The notes under the pieces were generated by a model. The model did not search any database. It had not been told where the DNA came from and saw only the letters and a program-made list of their open reading frames with translations. Shown in pieces: positions 48,914 to 59,341 of a DNA stretch of 64,000 nt (its first letter is position 1; every line of letters starts with the position of its first letter). The position numbers were made by a program, and so were the translations under genes. This DNA comes from Nocardioides aromaticivorans (GTDB lineage: Bacteria; Actinomycetota; Actinomycetes; Propionibacteriales; Nocardioidaceae). The DNA lies in contig NZ_JACBZM010000001.1 of assembly GCF_013408525.1 (NCBI RefSeq), positions 744,001 through 808,000 of the forward strand, in the 5' to 3' direction.

Positions 48914-51532
48914 ATGAGCGAGCTCGAGAGCCAGCAGACCCCGGACCCGACCAGCGCCGACGCCAGCGCTGTCGTCGTACCGGACAAGCCGGCCCTGGAG
49001 GGGCTCGAGGCGAAGTGGGCGGAGCGCTGGAAGGCCGAGGACACCTACGGCTTCGACCGCACCCAGCCGCGCGAGAACGTCTACGCGATCGACACCCCGC
49101 CGCCGACCGTGAGCGGCAGCCTGCACGTCGGCCACGTCTTCTCCTACACGCACACCGACCTGATCGCCCGCTTCCAGCGGATGCAGGGCAAGTCGGTCTT
49201 CTACCCGATGGGCTGGGACGACAACGGCCTGCCGACCGAGCGCCGTGTCCAGAACTACTTCGGCGTGCGCTGCGACCCGTCCCTGCCCTACGACCCCGAC
49301 TTCACTCCCCCGGAGAAGCCGGACCCCAAGCGCCAGGTCCCGATCAGCCGCCCGAACTTCATCGCCCTGTGCGAGCAGTTGGTCGAGGAGGACGAGAAGG
49401 TCTTCGAGGCGCTGTGGCGCACCCTGGGCCTGAGCGTCGACTGGAAGATCACCTACACGACGATCGGCAAGCACGCCCAGACCGTCAGCCAGCGCGCGTT
49501 CCTGCGCAATCTGGGCCGCGGCGAGGCCTACCTCCAGGAGGCGCCGACCCTCTGGGACGTCACCTTCCAGACCGCCGTCGCGCAGGCCGAGCTCGAGGCG
49601 CGCGACTACGCCGGCGCCTACCACCGGGTCGCGTTCCACAAGGCCGACGGCTCGCCCGTCCACATCGAGACCACCCGTCCCGAGCTGATCCCGTCCGTCG
49701 TCGCCCTGATCGCGCACCCCGACGACGAGCGGTACGCCGACCTGTTCGGCCAGACCGTCACCTCGCCGGTCTTCGGCGTGGAGATCCCCGTCCTCGCCCA
49801 CCCGGCCGCCGAGAAGGACAAGGGCGCCGGCATCGCGATGTGCTGCACCTTCGGTGACCTGACCGACGTGCAGTGGTGGCGCGAGCTGCAGCTCCCGGTC
49901 CGCACGGTCATCGGTCGCGACGGCCGGTTCACCCGCGAGACCCCCGAGTGGCTCGGGTCCGAGCAGGCGTCGGCGGCGTACGAGGACCTCAAGGGCAAGA
50001 CGGTCCACTCCGCCCGGGAGGCGATGGTCGCCAAGCTCAAGGAGACCGGCGACCTCGACGGCGACCCGAAGCCCACGCAGCGGATGGCGAACTTCTACGA
50101 GAAGGGCGACAAGCCGCTCGAGATCGTCTCCACCCGCCAGTGGTACATCCGCAACGGCGGCCGGGACGCGTCGATCCGCACCCAGATGCTCGACCGCGGC
50201 AACGAGATCCAGTGGCTCCCGCCGCACATGAAGCACCGCTTCGACAACTGGGTCGGCGGCCTCAACGGCGACTGGCTGATCTCGCGCCAGCGCTTCTTCG
50301 GCATCCCGTTCCCGGTCTGGTACCCCCTCGACGCCGAGGGCGAGCCCGACTACACCCGGCTGCTGCTGCCGACCGAGGCCGAGCTGCCGGTCGACCCGTC
50401 GACGCAGGCGCCCACCGGCTTCACCGAGGACCAGCGCGGCAAGCCCGGCGGCTTCATCGGCGACCCCGACGTGATGGACACCTGGGCGACCTCCTCGCTC
50501 ACCCCGCAGATCGCGGGCGGCTGGGAGTCCGACCCCGACCTGTGGTCGCGCGTCTTCCCGATGGACCTCGCCACCCAGGCGCACGACATCATCCGCACCT
50601 GGCTGTTCAGCCGGGTCGTCCGCGCGCACTTCGAGAACGGTGCCGCGCCGTGGTCGCACGCGATGATCTCCGGCTTCATCGTCGACCCCGACCGCAAGAA
50701 GATGTCGAAGTCCAAGGGCAATGTCGTCGTCCCCGACGAGATCCTCGGCAAGTACGGCGCCGACGCGGTCCGCTGGCGCGCCGCGATCGCCCGCCCGGGC
50801 CTCGACTCGCCGTTCGACGAGACGCAGATGAAGGTCGGCCGACGGCTGGCGATGAAGGTCCTGAACGCGTCGAAGTTCGTCCTCGGCAGCGTCGGCGCGA
50901 CCGAGTTCAGCGCCGCGCGGGTCAGCCAGCCGGTCGACACCGCCCTGCTCGGCCGCCTCGCCGGCGTGGTCGGCAAGGCCACCGAGGCGTTCGAGGCCTA
51001 CGACTACACGACCGCGCTCGAGGTCACCGAGAAGTTCTTCTGGGAGTTCTGCGACGACTACCTGGAGCTGGTCAAGGAGCGCGCCTACGCCCAGGACGGC
51101 GACGCCTCCGACTCGGCCCGCGCCACCCTGGCCGCGGCCCTCCAGGTGCAGCTCCGGCTGCTCGCGCCGTTCCTGCCCTACGTGACCGAGGAGGTCTGGT
51201 CGTGGTGGCAGGAGGGCTCGGTCCACCGGGCCGCCTGGCCCACCGCCACCGAGCTCGGCTCCCCCGCCGCCTCCGACGGCACCGCGATCGACGCCGTCGC
51301 CGCCGCCCTCGCCGGCATCCGCGGCGCGAAGTCGCAGGCCAAGGTCAACATGAAGACCCCCCTGTCGCGGGTCGAGGTCAGCGGCCCCGAGAAGGCCGTG
51401 CGCGACGCCGAGGCGGCCTCCGCCGACCTCGTCGCGGCCGGCAAGATCACCGGCGACCTGGTCTTCACGGTCGACGCCGACGCCACCGAGCTGCGCGTCA
51501 CCGCGGAGATCGCCGAGCAGCCCGCGGAGTGA
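48914..51532 (+). CDS. valS: Valyl-tRNA synthetase
   Basis: An 872-residue class I synthetase that charges tRNA-Val. The HIGH-type motif is HVGH in [13 protein letters not shown] (about residues 67-79) and the KMSKS motif is intact in [10 protein letters not shown] (about 594-603). PPTVSGSLH and [11 protein letters not shown] are IleS/ValS/LeuS-class blocks; the editing domain (CP1) covers about 190-400. A C-terminal coiled-coil arm follows, with the last 100 residues likely helical. ATG 48914 is leaderless. Order valS with clpX-clpP-tig nearby matches mycobacteria (Rv2448c-Rv2462c). Confidence 0.97.
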   Translation: MSELESQQTPDPTSADASAVVVPDKPALEGLEAKWAERWKAEDTYGFDRTQPRENVYAIDTPPPTVSGSLHVGHVFSYTHTDLIARFQRMQGKSVFYPMGWDDNGLPTERRVQNYFGVRCDPSLPYDPDFTPPEKPDPKRQVPISRPNFIALCEQLVEEDEKVFEALWRTLGLSVDWKITYTTIGKHAQTVSQRAFLRNLGRGEAYLQEAPTLWDVTFQTAVAQAELEARDYAGAYHRVAFHKADGSPVHIETTRPELIPSVVALIAHPDDERYADLFGQTVTSPVFGVEIPVLAHPAAEKDKGAGIAMCCTFGDLTDVQWWRELQLPVRTVIGRDGRFTRETPEWLGSEQASAAYEDLKGKTVHSAREAMVAKLKETGDLDGDPKPTQRMANFYEKGDKPLEIVSTRQWYIRNGGRDASIRTQMLDRGNEIQWLPPHMKHRFDNWVGGLNGDWLISRQRFFGIPFPVWYPLDAEGEPDYTRLLLPTEAELPVDPSTQAPTGFTEDQRGKPGGFIGDPDVMDTWATSSLTPQIAGGWESDPDLWSRVFPMDLATQAHDIIRTWLFSRVVRAHFENGAAPWSHAMISGFIVDPDRKKMSKSKGNVVVPDEILGKYGADAVRWRAAIARPGLDSPFDETQMKVGRRLAMKVLNASKFVLGSVGATEFSAARVSQPVDTALLGRLAGVVGKATEAFEAYDYTTALEVTEKFFWEFCDDYLELVKERAYAQDGDASDSARATLAAALQVQLRLLAPFLPYVTEEVWSWWQEGSVHRAAWPTATELGSPAASDGTAIDAVAAALAGIRGAKSQAKVNMKTPLSRVEVSGPEKAVRDAEAASADLVAAGKITGDLVFTVDADATELRVTAEIAEQPAE

Positions 51533-51813
51533 TGCGGGTCCGCACGCTGGCGGCCGCGGCCGTCGTACTGACGCTCGCGGCCGGGTGCCGCGCGACCGAG
51601 TGGCCCTCGGACGCGGACCCGGCGGAGTTCTGCGACGGCTTCACCGGCCTTCAGTTCACCGAGGACGGGATCGACGAGGGCCTGCGGCAGCTCGGCACGC
51701 CGCAGGACCTGCCGTTCGAGGCACGGCGCTACCTGCTCGACCTCGACGAGGGCAAGGACCCCGACCCGGCCGGGGAGCAGGCGTTCGAGGAGTATGTCGC
51801 CGCGTACTGCTGA
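51532..51813 (+). CDS. Small putative lipoprotein (93 aa)
   Basis: A 93-residue protein whose first 19 residues are a lipoprotein signal: VLTLAAGC is a good lipobox, so Cys19 should be lipidated. The mature part is acidic (many Asp/Glu) and helical, with three more cysteines (EFCDG, the final AAYC). ATG 51532 shares its A with the valS stop. Function unknown; such small lipoproteins are common in actinobacteria. Convergent with clpX. Confidence 0.75.
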   Translation: MRVRTLAAAAVVLTLAAGCRATEWPSDADPAEFCDGFTGLQFTEDGIDEGLRQLGTPQDLPFEARRYLLDLDEGKDPDPAGEQAFEEYVAAYC

Positions 51814-51838
51814 CGACCCGGCAGCCGTAGCAGCAGCG

Positions 51839-53116
<1,278 letters not shown>

Positions 53117-53251
53117 GGGTCCTCCTCAAGTCTGAACTCCCCGACGGTACTCCCTGCGGCGCCGCAAGTGCAGCGTGACACGGGGAGTACCGGGTCGGGT
53201 TCGGGGAGGTCATCGGTCGTACGTCGTTCTCTTCGGCAGCCCTGGTCCGGA

Positions 53252-53857
53252 TCAGACCAGTGCGGGGGTCTTCAGCGACTCCAGGATGGAGTCGATCAGG
53301 CCGTACTCGACGGCCCCCTGCGCGGTCAGGATCTTGTCGCGCTCGATGTCGCGGCTGACCTCGTCGACCGCCTTGCCCGAGTGGTCGCTGATCATCTTCT
53401 CGAGCAGCTCACGCATGCGCAGGATCTCGTTGGCCTGGATCTCGATGTCCGAGGTCTGGCCGAAGGTGCCCTCGGTGTAGGGCTGGTGGATCAGGATCCG
53501 GCTGTTGGGCAGCGCGAGGCGCTTGCCCTTGGCACCGGAGGCGAGGAGGATCGCCGCCGCCGAGGCCGCCTGGCCGATGCACACGGTCTGCACGTCCGGC
53601 TTGATGAACTGGATCGTGTCGTAGATCGCGGTCAGCGCCGTGAACGAGCCGCCCGGGCTGTTGATGTAGATGCTGATGTCCTGGTCGGGATTCATCGACT
53701 GCAGGCACAGCAGCTGGGCGATGACGGCGTTGGCGACGTCGTCGGAGATCGGGGTTCCGAGGTAGATGATGCGGTCCTCGAAGAGCTTGGCGTAGGGGTC
53801 GATGCGACGGAAGCCGTACGACGTGCGCTCTTCCCACTGCGGGATGTAGTAGTTCAT
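53252..53857 (-). CDS. clpP2: ATP-dependent Clp protease proteolytic subunit ClpP2
   Basis: A 201-residue serine protease subunit. The triad Ser is in GQAASAAAIL, the His in ILIHQPY and the Asp in SRDIERD. It resembles mycobacterial ClpP2, which forms a mixed tetradecamer with ClpP1. ATG 53857 follows the clpP1 stop by 11 nt, so the genes are cotranscribed. No propeptide longer than about 10 residues is apparent. Confidence 0.96.
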   Translation of the reverse strand: MNYYIPQWEERTSYGFRRIDPYAKLFEDRIIYLGTPISDDVANAVIAQLLCLQSMNPDQDISIYINSPGGSFTALTAIYDTIQFIKPDVQTVCIGQAASAAAILLASGAKGKRLALPNSRILIHQPYTEGTFGQTSDIEIQANEILRMRELLEKMISDHSGKAVDEVSRDIERDKILTAQGAVEYGLIDSILESLKTPALV

Positions 53858-53868
53858 GCGTTGATCAC

Positions 53869-54516
53869 TCAGTCCTTCTTGTGGGCCGGCCGGCCCTCGT
53901 CGGAGGCTTCCTTCGCGCTCTTGATGACCTGGTCGACCAGGCCGTACTCCAGCGCCTCCTGGGCGGTGAACCAGCGGTCGCGGTCGGCGTCCTCGGTGAC
54001 CTGGTCGACGCTCTGGCCGGTGTGCTCGGCGATCAGGTCGAGCAGCACCTTCTTGATGTGCAGCGACTGCTGCGCCTGGATCTTGATGTCGGAGGCCGAG
54101 CCGCCCATGCCGGACGACGGCTGGTGCATCATGATCCGCGCGTGCGGCAGCGCGTAGCGCTTGCCCTTCGCGCCGGCGCAGAGGAGGAACTGGCCCATCG
54201 ACGCGGCCAGGCCCATGCCGACCGTCGCGACGTCGTTGGGGATGTAGTTCATCGTGTCGTAGATCGCCATGCCGGCGTCGACCGAGCCGCCGGGGCTGTT
54301 GATGTGGAGGAAGATGTCCGCCTCGGGGTCCTCCGCCGACAGCAGCAGCAGCTGGGCGCAGATCGCGTTGGCGTTCTGGTCGCGCACCTCGGAGCCGAGG
54401 AACACGATCCGCTCGCGGAGCAGCCGGCTGTAGATGTTGTCGTCGAGGAAGTTGATCCCCGCGCCACCGTTCATCTCATGGCCAGCCGCGTGGCCACCGG
54501 GAAGAATCTGAGTCAC
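53869..54516 (-). CDS. clpP1: ATP-dependent Clp protease proteolytic subunit ClpP1
   Basis: A 215-residue serine protease subunit with the triad Ser in GLAASMGQF (about 106), His in IMMHQPS (about 131) and Asp in EDADRD (about 180). GTG 54516 is preferred to ATG 54477 because a -10 TAGTGT lies 7 nt upstream, so the transcript is leaderless and the N-terminal 13 residues ([13 protein letters not shown]) may be a processed propeptide. ClpP1 and ClpP2 work as a mixed complex, with ClpX encoded downstream. A ClgR-like site lies upstream. Confidence 0.95.
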   Translation of the reverse strand: MTQILPGGHAAGHEMNGGAGINFLDDNIYSRLLRERIVFLGSEVRDQNANAICAQLLLLSAEDPEADIFLHINSPGGSVDAGMAIYDTMNYIPNDVATVGMGLAASMGQFLLCAGAKGKRYALPHARIMMHQPSSGMGGSASDIKIQAQQSLHIKKVLLDLIAEHTGQSVDQVTEDADRDRWFTAQEALEYGLVDQVIKSAKEASDEGRPAHKKD

Positions 54517-54523
54517 GCGAGCG

Positions 54524-54584
54524 ACACTAGCCGTCCGGGGCGGCAGAACCACGTGTTGCACGCCGCTGTTCGCCGACAGCAGAT
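54524..54584 (-). promoter_or_regulatory. clpP1 promoter with ClgR-like site
   Basis: The -10 TAGTGT (54529-54524, minus strand) is 7 nt before GTG 54516. At 54567-54584, about 50-68 bp upstream of the start, the plus-strand TGTTCGCCGACAGCAGAT fits the ClgR consensus CGC-N5-GCG with one mismatch (GCA for GCG) and with T, T and the YNANR core as expected. ClgR activates clpP1P2 in Corynebacterium and Mycobacterium, so this is a plausible site. Confidence 0.5.
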
Positions 54585-54602
54585 TTCACGACCCGCCGGC
54601 GG

Positions 54603-55076
54603 TCAGCCCTCGGCGGCGGCCTTGAGCCCGGCCACCGTCGTGGCCATCCCGTGCTCGAGCTCGTCGGCGTGCTCCTCGTTGCCGCCGAGCGCCAGCGGCG
54701 CGACGATCCGGCTGCCGAGGGTCAGCCTCGAGGGCACCGGGCGGCGGTGCACCACACGGGTGCGGCCGGCGTCGACCGGCTCGAGCTCCCACACCCACTG
54801 GGCACCGCTGGAGGGGGTGTCCCACGCCAGCCGCCGCCCGGGGACGACGTCGGCGACGACGGAGCGCGTCGGCCACACGAAGCCCTTGCGGCGGTTGATG
54901 CCGAGGTACCACTGGCCGACGCGGAGGCCACCGCGCTTGAGCGGCACCATCCGCACCGTCTCCGGGCTCCAGCTCGCCAGCTGGGCGAAGTCGGTCAGCA
55001 GCGCCCACACGTGCTCGGCGGGTGCGTCGACCTCGGCCTCGGCGCGGAGCTCGCGGGCCGCGTTCGGTGTCGCCAT
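54603..55076 (-). CDS. SRPBCC-family (START-like) protein
   Basis: A 157-residue protein with the SRPBCC (Polyketide_cyc2) fold: VDAPAEHVWALLTDFAQLASWSP, split in two, then WDTPSSGAQWVWELEPVDAGRT. Such proteins bind hydrophobic ligands in a helix-grip cavity. ATG 55076 may be leaderless (CAAGAT 7 nt upstream). It lies upstream of clpP1 on the same strand but is separated from it by the clpP promoter. Ligand unknown. Confidence 0.85.
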   Translation of the reverse strand: MATPNAARELRAEAEVDAPAEHVWALLTDFAQLASWSPETVRMVPLKRGGLRVGQWYLGINRRKGFVWPTRSVVADVVPGRRLAWDTPSSGAQWVWELEPVDAGRTRVVHRRPVPSRLTLGSRIVAPLALGGNEEHADELEHGMATTVAGLKAAAEG

Positions 55077-55172
55077 GGGCCCCATCTTGGCAATAACCCG
55101 GCCCGGCGTCACGGCGTTGTCCGCGGTGGGATCCGGGCCCGCCACGACGCCCTTGCGCCCAGGAGGAACCCG

Positions 55173-57671
55173 ATGCCTGCCGGCTTCTGCACCCAGTGCG
55201 GCTCCGCCCTTCCCGCCGGCAGGAGGTTCTGTACGACGTGCGGCAGCCCGGCCCCGACGCCGGCCGCGCCCACGGTGCAGTCACCGCCTCCCCCGCCTCC
55301 CCCGGCTCCCCTGGCTCCCCCGGCTCTCCCGCCTCCCCCACCTCCTCCGTCTCCCGTCGGCCGCCGGCGCCGCGGCGCGGCACTGCTCGTCGGCGTCGGG
55401 ATCGTGGTCCTCGCCCTGGTGTCGGGTGGCGTGACGGTCTGGCTGCTCAACCGCGGCGACGAGGACACGTCGGCCGGGCGCGGTGACGCCCTCGACGTGC
55501 TCCCGGCCTCGATCGGCCAAGGGGTGTCGGTGCTCGGCGAGCCCGGCGAGGTGTGGACCCTCGACGCGGACGACGTCGTCCCGGGCGGCCGGTTCTTCCC
55601 GCTGCAGACCTTCGACGACGGCCAGGACGAGACCCCCAACCTGCTCGCGTTCGGCGACGTGGTCGTCGTCCGCGCCTCTGGCGAGGGGGACTCCACCCTG
55701 GCCGGGGTCGACGCCCGCTCGGGCGAGGTCGACTGGCGCCTCGACGAGGGGCTCGGCGAGTGCCTCGGGACCGCGCGCCACCTCTACTGCCGCGACGCCG
55801 AGTGGAAGGGCCTCAGCGCCGTCGACCCCGCGGCCGGCAAGGTCACCGGCACGACCGACCAGTCACCGCAGTACAGCGTCCACCCGGTCGAGGAGGGCGA
55901 CCGGCTGTTCGTGCTGGCCGGCGACGGCGACCAGGGCTACACGGCACTGGCCCTGGACCCGGTCACGCTCGCCGAGGTCTGGTCGACACCGATTCCCGGC
56001 TCCGGCGACTGGGAGTTCGAGTCCGGCGAGACCACGGGCGCCCTCGACGTCGGCGGCACCACCGTCACCATCACGCTCAACGACATCGAGGGTCCCGGCT
56101 ACGTGACCCGGGTCGACCGGCGGACCGGCACGCTGCGAGGGGTCAGCGCCAGCGGTGACGACGGCGGGACCGCGGACGGCGACTGGCTCGTCGACGAGGA
56201 CTGGGAGCACGAGGCCGTCACCGTCAGCCGCGACGGCGAGGTCGCCCTCACCGCCCCCGGTTCGCCGTGGCCCCGCTACAGCGAGAGTGAGTGGGGCTAT
56301 GTCGTCGACGGCCGGATCGGCGTCGGCACCGCCCTCTACGACATCGCGAGCGGAGCCCCGGCCTGGGACCGCGACGACCTCCCCGACGGCTACTACCAGT
56401 GGGCCACCGACGGCGACCAGGTCGTCCACACCACCTCGTGCGACAGCTACTGCACCCCGACGACATCGGTCCTCGCCGCCGACGACGGCCACACCGAGTG
56501 GTCCACGGACGGCTCGGTCGGCAGCACCTGGACCCGGGACGCGGTGCTCGGCGTCGACACGGAGGCCGACCTGCTGACCGTCCGCGACCGCCACGACGGC
56601 ACGCAGGCGTGGACCCAGCCGCTCGGCCTGTACGACGAGGACGCCGACGACGGCGGCATGGGCGGCACCTGGTGGCGGCCCGAGCTCACCGACCACGCCG
56701 TCGTCGCGATCGGCAGTGACCGGCTGCTCGGGGCGACCGACTTCCCGGCGTCGGCACCCGGCTCGGGCAGCGAGCCCGGCGGGTCCGGCGACGCCGACGA
56801 CGACACGGCGTACGTCACCGCCTGCGGGCGGCCGCCGGAGTTCGTCCCCGTGGCGTCCGAGACGGCGTTCGGCGGTGTCACCATCACCTACGAGGTCCAC
56901 GCGACGTGCCCCGGCGGGCAGTGGCTCAACCACAGCCAGCTCAGCGTGCCGTTCCTCGTCGACGGCTACGCCTACGCCGCCGGCTGGTTCGACTTCAGCG
57001 ACGCTCCCTACTGGGTCCCCGACGACGGGGTCGAGCTCTCCCTCGTCTACCCGTTCGAGAACACCCAGGTCCCCGAGCCGCAGATCCGGCAGGCGATCGA
57101 GGAGGACGGCGGGTCCGGCGACGTGGTCGTCGTACCGTGCGAGCCGGGGCCGGACGACCAGCCGGGCTCGGTGCCGAGCGACCCGTCGTACGGCACCGAC
57201 CCCGACGAGCCGGCGACGGCCGACGGCGCGCCCGACGAGGCCACCGACGAGGAGCGCGACGAGACCGCGCTGGAGGCCCTGCAGCGGATCGCCGCCGAGG
57301 ACGAGTCGGCGGTCGAGGCCCTCGGCACGAGCTGGACGGCGCAGCTGTCGTCGAAGAAGCCCGGGACCGCCGACGACGGGATCGTCTACGACTCGTACGA
57401 CGACATCCTCGCGCTGCACCTGCGGCACCGGGCGCGCTACCCCGACGCGCTCCTGGTGTTCAGCACCGACTGGCCCGGCAGCTTCGGGCCGTCGAGCCGC
57501 GACTACTGGGTGACGCTCGCCGGGCAGTCGGAGTCGACGACGGCGCCGGTGCTGCGCTGGTGCCGCAGCGAGGGCTGGGGCGAGGGCGACTGCTGGGCGA
57601 AGCGGCTGCGGCGCAGCGGCGACCCGGACGCCAACACCGACCGCGGCGCGCCGGACGAGCGCAACAACTGA
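55173..57671 (+). CDS. Zinc-ribbon, Pro-rich, membrane-anchored beta-propeller protein
   Basis: An 832-residue protein with an unusual layout: zinc ribbon FCTQCGS...FCTTCGS (residues 5-24; four cysteines), a Pro-rich linker (30-62), a transmembrane helix (about 68-90) and a large exported domain. Residues 110-520 contain repeated 'xxLDxxTGxxxW'-like turns (VDARSGEVDWRL, ALDPVTLAEVWS, YDIASGAPAWDR, RHDGTQAWTQ) typical of PQQ-like beta-propellers. The rest (about 545-832) is acidic with four or more cysteines and no known domain. ATG 55173 has AGGAGG 6 nt upstream. It looks monocistronic. It may sense or scaffold at the cell surface. Confidence 0.78.
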   Translation: MPAGFCTQCGSALPAGRRFCTTCGSPAPTPAAPTVQSPPPPPPPAPLAPPALPPPPPPPSPVGRRRRGAALLVGVGIVVLALVSGGVTVWLLNRGDEDTSAGRGDALDVLPASIGQGVSVLGEPGEVWTLDADDVVPGGRFFPLQTFDDGQDETPNLLAFGDVVVVRASGEGDSTLAGVDARSGEVDWRLDEGLGECLGTARHLYCRDAEWKGLSAVDPAAGKVTGTTDQSPQYSVHPVEEGDRLFVLAGDGDQGYTALALDPVTLAEVWSTPIPGSGDWEFESGETTGALDVGGTTVTITLNDIEGPGYVTRVDRRTGTLRGVSASGDDGGTADGDWLVDEDWEHEAVTVSRDGEVALTAPGSPWPRYSESEWGYVVDGRIGVGTALYDIASGAPAWDRDDLPDGYYQWATDGDQVVHTTSCDSYCTPTTSVLAADDGHTEWSTDGSVGSTWTRDAVLGVDTEADLLTVRDRHDGTQAWTQPLGLYDEDADDGGMGGTWWRPELTDHAVVAIGSDRLLGATDFPASAPGSGSEPGGSGDADDDTAYVTACGRPPEFVPVASETAFGGVTITYEVHATCPGGQWLNHSQLSVPFLVDGYAYAAGWFDFSDAPYWVPDDGVELSLVYPFENTQVPEPQIRQAIEEDGGSGDVVVVPCEPGPDDQPGSVPSDPSYGTDPDEPATADGAPDEATDEERDETALEALQRIAAEDESAVEALGTSWTAQLSSKKPGTADDGIVYDSYDDILALHLRHRARYPDALLVFSTDWPGSFGPSSRDYWVTLAGQSESTTAPVLRWCRSEGWGEGDCWAKRLRRSGDPDANTDRGAPDERNN

Positions 57672-57675
57672 GCCG

Positions 57676-58026
57676 TCAGAACGAGGGCGTGAGGAAGGAC
57701 AGCCACAGCACGACCGGCGCCCCGGCGACGACCACGGCGATGATCGCGAGCACCAGGCCCGCGGTGCGCCGGGCGAGCAGCCAGCCGAGGCCGGCCAGCA
57801 ACGCGCCGGCTGCGCCGGGCACCGCGATCACCAGCGCGATGAGGTAGCCGATGCCGACGAGCGGGTCGTCCGACGTGCGCGCCGCCTCATCGGTGGCGAT
57901 CCACGCCCAGGCGGCGAAGCCGAGCTCGAGGACGGCGAGGACCAGGGCGACGACGGCGGTCACGACTGCCGCGCGGCGGGTGGGCGCGTCGGGGCGGGCG
58001 GGGCTGTCGGGCGTGAGCGTCGTCAT
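57676..58026 (-). CDS. Hypothetical membrane protein (116 aa)
   Basis: Three or four hydrophobic segments in 116 residues, after a Pro/Arg-rich N-terminal tail of about 18 residues. ATG 58026 has TGGAGGC upstream. No domain recognised. It lies between the zinc-ribbon gene and the alpha/beta hydrolase gene. Confidence 0.65.
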   Translation of the reverse strand: MTTLTPDSPARPDAPTRRAAVVTAVVALVLAVLELGFAAWAWIATDEAARTSDDPLVGIGYLIALVIAVPGAAGALLAGLGWLLARRTAGLVLAIIAVVVAGAPVVLWLSFLTPSF

Positions 58027-58079
58027 GCCTCCAGCGTCGTACGACGCCCGCGGCGGCGGATGAGTAGTCGGACTCAGTT

Positions 58080-59276
58080 TCAGCCTGCTGCAGCCGCCGG
58101 GACGGGCTCGGCGAGCCACCGCGTGAGCGCGGTGTGGACCTCGGGGTGGTTGAGCAGGCCGAAGTGGTCCGTGCGGGCGAGGTGGAGCACCTCGGCGCCG
58201 GGGAACAGCTCGGTGCCCCGGCGGTCGCGGCCGGTGGCCGAGCGGGGGGTGACGAGCAGGTCGCCGATGGCGCTGGCCACCGGGTGGCGGGGGGACCTGG
58301 TGAGGGTCGCGGAGACCAGCCGGTAGCGGGCGTGCGGCAGCGGCGGCACGTCCTGGGCCAGGCCCTCGATGAGGTCGTGGATGCCGGGCGCCTGGCGGTC
58401 GATGATCCGACCGAAGGCGGCGCTCTCGGGGAACCGGGCCAGACGACGGCTGGCCCGGTCGGCGCCGACGGCGAACCACGAGCCGAGGTGCGGGGTGCCG
58501 AGCGTGACGACGTCGGACACCAGCCGCGTCCACGGCGCGGGGGCGTCACCGTCGGCGACCACCGCCGAGGACGCCCGGATGATCAGCCCGCCCAGCGAGT
58601 GGCCGACGAGCGCGATCCGGGTGACCTCGGTCGGCCACGCGTCGACCAGGCGCTGCAGGAGGGACGCGAGCACGACGCCGTTCTCGCGCAGGGGCAGGCC
58701 GGTGTTGGCGCGGAGGTAGACAGGCGTCCAGCCGCGGCGGGCCAGCGTCTCGCCGTACGTCGAGCCGAGGCGGTCGCGGTGCCGGCGCCAGTAGTCCTCG
58801 GTCTCGCAGAGGCCGTGGAGGAAGACCACGAGCTGGCCGGTCGCGTCCCGGAAGTCGGCGGCGACCTGGCCCGGCGTCAGGACCACGTCGCGCCCGTCGC
58901 GGCGCACGGCCATCTCGATCGCCAGCTGCGGGCGTTCGCGGCGCAGCTCCTCCCCGATCAGGCCGTTGACGGCTGCGCTGACGAAGCGGCCGCGCGGGCC
59001 GTCCTCCAGGCGCGGCCCGAGGCCGGTCTCGGCGAGGCGGGACAGCCCGGCGCTCGCCCCGCGCAGCGAGACGCCCAGGGCGCCGTACACGGTGGCGGCG
59101 ATGCCGCGGTGGAGCACCTCGGCGGGACGTCCGGCCGGCCCGAGGCCGAGGCCGACCGTGCCGTGCACGCGGCGGGAGATGGCCTCGTGGGTGTCACGCG
59201 CGGTCGCGACGACCAGGTCGTCGAGGACCGCCGTGGCCAGCGCTGCGGCGTCGACGAGGGTCGGTTGCTGCCTCAT
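58080..59276 (-). CDS. Alpha/beta hydrolase (lipase/PGAP1-like)
   Basis: A 398-residue hydrolase. The nucleophile elbow VGHSLGG (about residue 221-227) and the catalytic His in ARTDHFGLLNHPEV (about residues 368-381) are plain, and the oxyanion segment is VVFLHGLCETEDYW. The first 120 residues are a helical region without a known fold. ATG 59276 is preferred to GTG/ATG further upstream since the region between (59288-59327) is a hairpin. No signal peptide. Substrate is probably an ester or lipid. Confidence 0.82.
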   Translation of the reverse strand: MRQQPTLVDAAALATAVLDDLVVATARDTHEAISRRVHGTVGLGLGPAGRPAEVLHRGIAATVYGALGVSLRGASAGLSRLAETGLGPRLEDGPRGRFVSAAVNGLIGEELRRERPQLAIEMAVRRDGRDVVLTPGQVAADFRDATGQLVVFLHGLCETEDYWRRHRDRLGSTYGETLARRGWTPVYLRANTGLPLRENGVVLASLLQRLVDAWPTEVTRIALVGHSLGGLIIRASSAVVADGDAPAPWTRLVSDVVTLGTPHLGSWFAVGADRASRRLARFPESAAFGRIIDRQAPGIHDLIEGLAQDVPPLPHARYRLVSATLTRSPRHPVASAIGDLLVTPRSATGRDRRGTELFPGAEVLHLARTDHFGLLNHPEVHTALTRWLAEPVPAAAAG

Positions 59277-59287
59277 GAAAACGGAGA

Positions 59288-59327
59288 CTACCCCGTTGAG
59301 TGCACAGTCGTACACTCAACGGGGTAG
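59288..59327 (-). terminator. Perfect 15-bp inverted repeat between tig and hydrolase gene
   Basis: Arms CTACCCCGTTGAGTG (59288-59302) and its exact complement (59313-59327) enclose a 10-nt loop. It lies 15 nt past the tig stop and 12 nt before the hydrolase start, and its minus-strand 3' side reads TCTCCGTTTTC. It may terminate tig transcription, or be an operator for the hydrolase; sequence alone cannot separate these. Confidence 0.6.
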
Positions 59328-59341
59328 CGAAGCGACGAGGC

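Noticed and set aside
54651..55172. Longer N-terminus for the zinc-ribbon protein starting far upstream
   Set aside because: AGGAGG sits just before ATG 55173 and the zinc ribbon begins directly after it; the upstream part is antisense to the SRPBCC gene.
55280..55370. Low-complexity C-rich tract that could be a repeat element
   Set aside because: It encodes the Pro-rich linker of the zinc-ribbon protein and has no unit structure at DNA level.
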